Assembly (NCBI GenBank): GCA_019137255.1 | Contig: WPDH01000221.1 | Coordinates: forward strand, 205,916 to 269,915 | Origin: Corinectria fuckeliana | Lineage: Eukaryota; Ascomycota; Sordariomycetes; Hypocreales; Nectriaceae | Reading direction: 5' to 3' | Length of the DNA stretch: 64,000 bases | Part shown: positions 57,483 through 64,000 of the stretch, piece by piece | Numbering within the stretch: the first letter of the stretch is position 1 | Layout of the letters: each line of letters begins with the position of its first letter | The notes under the pieces: generated by a model | Told to the model about the DNA's origin: nothing | Database searches by the model: none | What the model saw: only the letters and a program-made list of their open reading frames with translations | Position numbers and translations under genes: made by a program

Positions 57483-58709
57483 CTATAGCCCCCTGATGGG
57501 AAGGGATGAATACAATGGCACGGCGGGATCTTCCCCGTCCTCCTCCGAGGGGTAGAGGACGGCGAGGGCAGCCTCATCAAGCTGGCCTCCTTTATTCACA
57601 ATTTCCGTGAGCGAGTCCCTGGCTATTTGTTGCTCCATCTGCCTCACCCGCTGCGCCTCACGAACGTTCAAAGGCGAGACGTCTATAGCGGGAACAACCA
57701 GATCTGCAATATAGAGCGCGGCCATGGCACGTAATCGGAGAAGATCGGGATTCCTCGAATAGGGCAAGTCCTGCATCAGTACGTCCATGCCCCTGGTGGT
57801 GGCTCGCATCGTAGCCAAGGCCTGCAGACGGAGTTCTTCTTTCCTCCGTTTTGTCTGTCCGTCGCGCGCCTCGGGCTCCTCGCTCCCAAAGCTGTCGTCG
57901 GCCCCGAAGGACTCGTCCTGCGCGGCGCGGTCGGCGCGGTCGAGAGCCATGATATGCTCTGTGTGCGCATTGTAAATCTCACAGCTGAGCCTCGCCACCC
58001 AGAAGTCCACTGCACAGACGGCGCGTGGGTGTCTGTAGTCGTAGGGGTGCTGCTGGATGAGGGTGTCGAAGTACGCCTTGACCTTGCTCATGTTGGCGGC
58101 TCGGCCCCATCTCCGGAGTCTGGCGTCCACATCATTATTGTCGTCGTCATCGTCGTTGGCTTCTCCGGGCTGCTCGCCCTGCCGCATGAGGATCTCCGCC
58201 CCGATGGCCCACAAGCTATGCCGCCGGACGCTCACGGGCACGCCGCCGGGCCGCATCAGTAGGAGCAGGCCGTACGCCCGCGCGGCCTTGTCGACGTCGC
58301 CCTGGTCAAGGAACTGATGTACCGACTGTAGCAGGACCTCGTAATGGCCGCCACGCCCACTTGCCGCCTTCTGCTTCTTCTGCTTCTTCTTTCCCTCTCC
58401 CTCCGTATCCTCGTCGCTATCGGACAGCTCGATCTCGCGGCCGCCGGCGCCGGCGCCCTGGCCGAGACCCCGGTGCGGAAAGTCCGGGATCAGCTCCGAC
58501 GGATTCTCGTCCGTCTCTGCAAGTCCAGCCGTGGCAAACTGGTGCACCATGCCGGGGGTGTGGCTTAGCGGGTTGATGGAGTCATGAGGGAGGTGAGCTG
58601 GCCGTGAGATACTGTTGCTACTATTAGGGTCGTCGGCAGTGGCCGACAGCCGCTTGCGCTTGCCGGGCCTGCTATGTTGTGAGAAGGCTGGCGGATCTAA
58701 GAGAGACAT
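57483..58709 (-). CDS. RRN11: Rrn11-like RNA polymerase I core-factor subunit
   Basis: Rrn11 belongs to the core factor (with Rrn6 and Rrn7) that recruits RNA polymerase I to the rDNA promoter. The gene has a single exon and encodes 408 residues. The N-terminal 130 residues are polar with an acidic and Lys/Gln segment (ELSDSDEDTEGEGKKKQKKQ). The body has helical TPR-like blocks: LLQSVHQFLDQGDVDKAARA, GLLLLMRPGGVPVSVRRHSL and NMSKVKAYFDTLIQQHPYDY, the part that identifies fungal Rrn11-type proteins. Sequence conservation of the family is low, so I rate this below the other assignments. It converges with EED with only 18 bp between stop codons. Confidence 0.72.
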   Translation of the reverse strand: MSLLDPPAFSQHSRPGKRKRLSATADDPNSSNSISRPAHLPHDSINPLSHTPGMVHQFATAGLAETDENPSELIPDFPHRGLGQGAGAGGREIELSDSDEDTEGEGKKKQKKQKAASGRGGHYEVLLQSVHQFLDQGDVDKAARAYGLLLLMRPGGVPVSVRRHSLWAIGAEILMRQGEQPGEANDDDDDNNDVDARLRRWGRAANMSKVKAYFDTLIQQHPYDYRHPRAVCAVDFWVARLSCEIYNAHTEHIMALDRADRAAQDESFGADDSFGSEEPEARDGQTKRRKEELRLQALATMRATTRGMDVLMQDLPYSRNPDLLRLRAMAALYIADLVVPAIDVSPLNVREAQRVRQMEQQIARDSLTEIVNKGGQLDEAALAVLYPSEEDGEDPAVPLYSSLPIRGL

Positions 58710-59185
58710 GACTGATCTGTGTTTCTGATTTGATTTTTTTTTCCCTTTGTTGTGTTGCGAGGTCGTGAAGAAGCAAAGTTGCTGATGTTGAAGATTGCTG
58801 AAGTGAAGCTATGTGCCCCACCAACTGTTAAGGATGGGCGCTGAGTTGTTTTCTACATACAAGGTATATCTCGAGAGCGCCCAGTGGCGGGGCAGCAAGT
58901 TTTAAAAACAAGAATAAAAAGGCAGAGCAATTGGTCCCATGGCACTGTCATTCTAAAAAGGGACTCACTATATTCCATCCCTCTTGAAAGGCTTGTCATA
59001 TTGGTATAAGACATCATTTTCCAATTGCGGGAGGGGGGTAAACATCACTGTACTTGAGCCAAAGAACCTAATTGAGGCTCTAAAGCCACATCTATTGACC
59101 CCAAACGGCCCATCCATTCATTGGCGGCGAAGCGTATATACACAGCACCCTTCTACTTTTACAGAGGCTCAATCAACCCAGTAGC
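58710..59185. other. Intergenic region upstream of RRN11
   Basis: 476 bp containing the RRN11 promoter and leader and the 3' flank of the complex I gene. No gene or repeat is seen. Confidence 0.65.
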
Positions 59186-60031
59186 TTACTCGTTTCGACC
59201 GAAGTAGGTCCATTGACCGTCGACGGGCTTATCCTCGAGGTCCTCCCAACTAAAGATGTATGTGTTAGCCTAGATGCTCTTTGTCAAATACTCGTGTAGT
59301 CTCGAAAGTACTTACACCTTGGACTTCTCAATGGTGTCAATCAGGCCGAGCTCGCCCTCGGCGACTTGGATGACCTCCTCGATGAGGCCAGCGCCGATCT
59401 TGTTCTCCAGCTCCGAGATCCTGTCCCGTCAGTATTAGCCTTGCAGGACACGTGCCAGCTGCTTCTGCTTTGAGGGTTGTTAAACGCACTGATCCGCCGT
59501 CAACTGAGGCTCCTCGTCCCACTCAACCTGCTCGTGATTTTCCAGAGACTTGCGCTCCGCCCAGAGCACCTGGTCCTTCCGCTCCTCCGCAGTACGAATG
59601 CCCTCAAGCTCGGCGCCCTCGTTGGCCTCGCCGTCCCACTCTTCAACTCGGATATCGCCCTCCTGGTGCTTGCGGCCGACAATGAATATTTTGTCGCCGA
59701 GCTTGACGGTCCGAGCCTCGCTGCCGTCGAGCCGTCCACTGGCGACTCGGAACTGGGCCGGGTTCTTGCTCACGAGCTCCTTAGCCTTGGCCGCCCACGC
59801 ATCGTATCCAGGGGGAACCGTCTGTTCGACGAGGGCCATGCGGTGCTTGGTGACGGCTTCGACGGATTGGCGGTACATGGACGTCTCGGGAATCGCCTGG
59901 AGCTTGCTCAGCGTCGTTCCGTAGAGGTAGAGCAGCGTCGATCGGGGTGTGGCGTGGGTCCAGAGACCGGTGAGGCCGGTCGGCGTCCCGGCCTCCAAAT
60001 AGCGCGCAAACACACGAGCTGTCGGCCGCAT
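59186..60031 (-). CDS. NDUFA5: Complex I NDUFA5-type subunit (29.9 kDa class)
   Basis: This accessory subunit of mitochondrial NADH:ubiquinone oxidoreductase sits in the matrix arm. Exons on the minus strand: 59490..60031, 59316..59420 and 59186..59249, giving 236 residues, near the size of the Neurospora 29.9-kDa subunit. The N-terminus MRPTARVFARYLEAG is Arg-rich and looks like a mitochondrial presequence. The domain core reads GLWTHATPRSTLLYLYGTTL, YRQSVEAVTKHRMALVEQTV and PGYDAWAAKAKELV. The C-terminal exons supply ISELENKIGAGLIEEVIQVA and WEDLEDKPVDGQWTYFGR. All phases match. Confidence 0.93.
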
Positions 60032-60754
60032 GCTGGCGAGGTCAATTGGCAATGTTTCGTCGTAGATCGGTGGTTGATGGTCAGAGGGAATTGAATTGAC
60101 CTCATTGGACTCCAGCCCCGGCCAGTATGAATTGCCAGAATCCAGCACGTGCATCGTCACGTGGAGACATGCAGATTCCGGATTAACTCCGTGCACCCGT
60201 CCTCTATAGATAATCTATCAAGCATTAGGTAGTTCTTATTCCAATTGAGCATTACGTCGTCCTATGCTTAGTCTACAGAGCAAGCAGTGATCGTATCCGA
60301 GAAAACATAGCTTTACCAAGAAATCTTGGAAGAGGGATTTACGGAGGCTTCAAAGAGATAATGAGACTTGATTTACTCTAAAGGATCCAAACCCGCCACA
60401 TGAACATAAGAAACACACACATACACCCACATGCACACAGGCATTCGCAGTGCTCAACTTACCATCCAAGACCTCAACATGCCCCAGTAGACTGCGACTG
60501 CGCACCACACAAAGAACAAGGAAACCCCCCAGCATCTCGAATGAATTGTCGGTATATCAATAAGGTAGTCAAGACAATACCTCCGAGACCTGCCGCAGAC
60601 ATATACCCTATAATCTCGACACCCTCAATACGTGAACAAGGCAAAAGTCGGATCAGCCAGATCCTCAAACACTTTGGCTGATCAAAGCATCAACCCCAGA
60701 CACGCAATAACAGACAGTGGACTGGTCGTTCACGCAAGCTTGGTCGTTCCGCAT
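60032..60754. other. Intergenic region between complex I gene and BAR gene
   Basis: 723 bp separate two genes on the same strand. It must contain the complex I promoter and the BAR gene's 3' end. No gene or repeat is supported. Confidence 0.65.
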
Positions 60755-62070
60755 TTAGGAAGCCTCCTCACGGCTCTTCCGGTAGGTGGCCTGGAGCAGC
60801 AAATGTCAGCCCCTCGTTCATTTACTCAAAAGGCAGCGGCGCGACCCACTTCTTGCTCGGTCTGCAAGCCCTCGACAACGGGTGCAAGCTCGCTGAGCAC
60901 CTCGTACGCCTTCTTGTGGTACTCAATCTGGGCAGCGATGAGCTCAGCCAGGTTGCGAAGGGGCTCCGGGGTGTCGAGGACCTAAATCTCGGTCAGAGGA
61001 ACGTTCACTTTAGATTCGAGCGGGAGATTTATTGCTTGACTCACGTTCTTCATGACGCCAACAGCCTCCTCGGTCTGTGTCACGAACTCATCCTCAGCCT
61101 TCTCAATCTCCTCCTGGGCCTCAGGGCTCAGTTCCTGCTCATCGGGGTGCTCGCCGGACTGTGAACCAGTACCGAGCTTGAAGGTAGTTCCCTTGGCGTG
61201 ATTCTTGACAGCGTCCAGGGACAGGCGGGAGTTCTCGACGTTCTTGCGGGCGCGGGTAGCAAAGGACAAGTTGGTGTTGAGGGTGGTGTTCCAGCCAGCG
61301 AGGAAACGGCTCTGGATCTGGGTGTCTTGGGCAAGGCGGGCTTCTCCAAGGCGCTCCGAAGCCAGGGCGTACTTCTCGAGAGCCGTCGCAAGGGGGTCCT
61401 CGCCAGCGCCGGTGTGGTGCTGGTGCAGCAGCTGGCTGCTAGACAAGCTGGCGCGAGCGACGGCATGGCTGAAGGTCTTGGGCTGGGGCTTGGCGGTCGG
61501 AGGGGCGACCAGGGCAGCCTGAGCTTCGGCAGGGGAGGTAGCAGAGGACAGAAGAGTGACTTTCTCGCTCACGGTGCGGCCCAAGTCTTGGAAGGTCTCC
61601 TTGATGTTGGGGGGGTAGTCGTAGGCCTCGTTGGAGTATTGCGAGCTACGAGTGACCGATCAGATTCTGGAATATATAAAAAAGGGACGCTTCACTCACG
61701 TCACAGCAAGCATCTTTTGGTGCGCCTGCTTGAGGGCATCGACGCGCTTCTCGAGGTCGATGTAGTCAGGGGGAAGCTGAGTCTGCAGGGCGAATGGGTT
61801 AGTTGACTGCCGCGCAACTGAGGATGCGCGTCAGGGGCGCAACAGACCTTGTCCTCAGCCTGACCAAGCTGCTCCTTGGTGTACTGAAAAGTGCGCGACG
61901 CAAAGGGGGTGATCTGGGACCCAAAGTTGCTGTGGCCAGGATCAGTCATCGATGAAGGCGAATTGGAACACTATCAGAGCAGCAAGCGAGCTATCCGGGG
62001 GACGCGCGAGCTCTGGGCTCGTCGAGGAGGCCACCTACGAGAGGTTCTTGCCGAAGTTCTTGAAATCCAT
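60755..62070 (-). CDS. GVP36: BAR-domain protein, Gvp36 type
   Basis: BAR domains bend or sense curved membranes; yeast Gvp36 acts at Golgi and endosomes. Six exons on the minus strand: 62039..62070, 61848..61929, 61700..61782, 61045..61645, 60850..60981 and 60755..60790, giving 321 residues. The start reads MDFKNFGKNLSNFGSQITPF and continues YTKEQLGQAEDKTQLPPDYI. The helical BAR body includes ARLAQDTQIQSRFLAGWNTT, ARKNVENSRLSLDAVKNHAK and EEIEKAEDEFVTQTEEAVGV. The last intron uses a GTGGGT donor so that EQE joins ATYRKSREEAS, matching the family end; reading through would give a shorter end at 60826. The first intron donor is GTAGGT. Confidence 0.9.
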
Positions 62071-62575
62071 CTTGGCGGTTTTTGTTCGACGAAATAAAGG
62101 TCTAGAAGTTGGGCGGCGATGGCGATGGCGCTTGCGCTCACGGCGTAGGGAGTTGCGGCAGCTGGTACTTGAAGCGTTGAAGCGTTGCGGAAGGCGAACG
62201 AGGGTGAGGGTGATGCAAACTGGAGGATTGGATTTGGTCTTGGCGTGTCAGCAACGTTGTCACAAGCGAAATGCCCTGGGGCTCCTACTAGTATTAGGCT
62301 GCTGCAAGCGGGCTTGCTGGCTTTCCAGGGGCATCTGCAGCGTAGCTTCCTATTATGTAGGTAAGCAAGTAATTAAGGTCACGACGGGCGTCCAGGCGTC
62401 CTGCAGCTCAAATGGTCCGAGCTTCTTCTCCCTCCCGTCACGTCAGCACATCCACGTGACGTCGTGTTATGTCAGATTGGGGGTACTATAACCCCAATGA
62501 AGTCAGAAAGTTCCTATACTATGTATAGAGTCGTGACCCACCTTTTCGTGTGCCCCACCCCTTTGCGCACCGCTG
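62071..62575. other. 5' flank of the BAR gene up to the AT-rich boundary
   Basis: About 500 bp of ordinary composition with the promoter of the BAR gene. A short palindrome GGGGTACTATAACCCC occurs near 62470-62485. No gene is supported. Confidence 0.6.
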
Positions 62576-64000
62576 TGTAACGCGCTTCTGTAATTATTAT
62601 TATAACACTCACTTATAACTTTACTAATTATTATTTAAATTCGCTTAGATTTTTATAATAAAGCCTCTAAAGGCTAATTATAAGGCCCTAATTAAAAAAA
62701 ATCCTTAAAAAAGCTGCTAAAGGTATAGTAATTTATAAGCTTACTAGAGACTATAATATTTCTAAGTTAATAATCTAATTATAAAAAATATATATATAAA
62801 ATATAAAAAAAAGTATAGAAAAATACTTAAAGATTATTACTAAATTAAGAGAGCCTATTAGTCTGTTATATTCTTATAAAAAAAGTAGTAAGCTAAGCTT
62901 TATTATAATATAAGCTATATAAAGTTATATAAGAGATTTTAGACTCTTATTATAAAGATAGTCTTATTAGCTAGTATTAGGTTTTATAATTTTTATAATA
63001 CTATTTTAAGCTTAAAATAAAATATAAAAGTTAGCTAATTAAAGTAAGATAAAAAGTTTTAAGATAGGTATTTATATATTATAAGACTTTAACTTAGTAA
63101 GTAGTTATAAACTGCTTACTAAGATTACTAAGTAATCTTACTTAGTAGCTTTTATACTCTTAGTATATCTTACTTAGCTTAGCTTTAGTTTTTTTTAAGG
63201 CTAGTTTTTTAGGCTATAAGCTTATCTTCTTATAATTACTCTCTTTTTAAGCTATTTAGTCTTTAAATATATAAGTTTATTTTTAGTTATTATAATTAAA
63301 AAGCTTTATAATATACTAATACTTACCTTTATAATTTTTATATTTATATCTTAATAAGACTAACTCTTATAATTCTTTTACTTTTATACTTTACTTAAGT
63401 TACTAGTATATAATATAAAATAAGAGGTTATATAAGATCTCTTATAAAGTATAATAAGTATATAATAAGTATAAAACAACTATTAATAATAATAAATAAA
63501 CTTATACTTACTAATTAAGTAGAGAAAGAAATTAATCTAATTAATACTCTTTTTATAAAAAAAAGACTCTTTTAGAAAATACCTTTTATATTAAATCTTT
63601 ACTAAGCTAAAAAGTATTACTAAGAAGAATACTCTCTCTCTTATATAAAGCTAAGTTATAATAAGTGCTAAAAGAGAACTTAAAGACTACTTATAAGAAT
63701 TATAACTTTAATAAGAGAGAAACCCTAATATTAAATATATATAATAATAATAAGAACTAATTATCTATATAATTCTAATTATATATAAGATAATAATCCT
63801 AATTAAAACCCTTTTTAGAATATTATTACTAAGTGATTAGCCTTAAAAAAGATATTTTAACCTTTTAGGAATTAGTCTTAATAATAGTATCCTAATAAAA
63901 AAAGAACTATAAAATATAAGAGAAAGATTATTAATTTTAGAAATAGCTACTTAAAAAGCTAGCTATAAAATCTAGTAGTAATAAGCTAAAAGAGTATAAA
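62576..64000. repeat. AT-rich block, probably RIP-degraded repeat; runs off the right edge
   Basis: From about 62590 the composition changes abruptly to a sequence that is mostly A and T, with almost no CG, few CA or TG steps, and many TTATAA, CTTATTA and AAGATAT-like words. No open frame over about 60 codons is present on either strand. RIP converts CpA to TpA in repeated DNA of many ascomycetes and leaves this pattern. The original element cannot be read; I could not find recognisable transposase or reverse-transcriptase motifs. The left edge is sharp, as expected if the mutated block ends at an element boundary. Confidence 0.72.

Noticed and set aside
60826..60850. Ending the BAR protein at the TGA at 60826
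   Set aside because: Splicing at 60850 gives the family-like end ATYRKSREEAS; the read-through tail is unlike relatives.
1..64000. CRISPR array, bacterial operons or a secondary-metabolite cluster
   Set aside because: No regular spaced repeats, no prokaryotic signals and no polyketide, peptide-synthetase or terpene genes were seen.

Overview
The window is nuclear DNA of a filamentous ascomycete (Pezizomycotina), most likely a Sordariomycete. The evidence is many short spliceosomal introns (mostly 50-80 bp, GT-AG, with CTAAC-type branch sites), a class VI-like chitin synthase, an Hsp88-type Hsp110, a fungal EED/PRC2 subunit, and an extremely AT-rich block at the right edge that looks like repeat-induced point mutation (RIP). 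Species cannot be fixed from sequence alone. I rebuilt exon structures by hand from splice signals, frame continuity and family resemblance; exon coordinates are in each entry.

Layout. 1-6.5 kb: the 5' part of eIF5A (minus), VPS52 (plus) and a TBC1D20/Gyp8-like Rab GAP (minus). 6.5-10 kb: a gene-free stretch holding two small inverted-repeat elements that look like MITEs. 10-14.4 kb: a large MMS1_N/CPSF-A (DDB1-like) propeller protein. 15.5-22.4 kb: eIF5B (plus) facing Hsp88 (minus). About 24 kb: a tRNA-Gly(UCC). 24.5-27 kb: chitin synthase (minus). 28.7-32.4 kb: UPF2 (minus). 33.4-36.2 kb: a nitrate reductase locus broken by two frameshifts and two stop codons. 36.6-38.3 kb: a cation/H+ exchanger with altered signature motifs. 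39.9-43.4 kb: the HRQ1 helicase. 44.3-46 kb: a Yrb2/RanBP3-like protein. 47.3-48.4 kb: a Yip1-family membrane protein. 49.1-51.3 kb: a PAS-domain protein. 55.4-58.7 kb: EED (plus) and Rrn11 (minus) meeting tail to tail. 59.2-62.1 kb: the complex I NDUFA5-type subunit and a Gvp36-type BAR protein (both minus). From about 62.6 kb to the end there is an AT-rich, apparently RIP-degraded block.

The genes do not form an operon or biosynthetic cluster. They are mostly housekeeping functions: translation (eIF5A, eIF5B, tRNA), mRNA decay (UPF2), chaperone (Hsp88), vesicle traffic (VPS52, TBC GAP, Yip protein, BAR protein), nuclear transport (Yrb2), DNA repair (HRQ1, perhaps the DDB1-like protein), rDNA transcription (Rrn11), chromatin silencing (EED) and cell wall (chitin synthase). 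The accessory signals are the decayed nitrate reductase, the inverted-repeat elements, the atypical exchanger and the AT-rich block. I found no CRISPR array, no biosynthetic cluster and no clear new multi-gene system.
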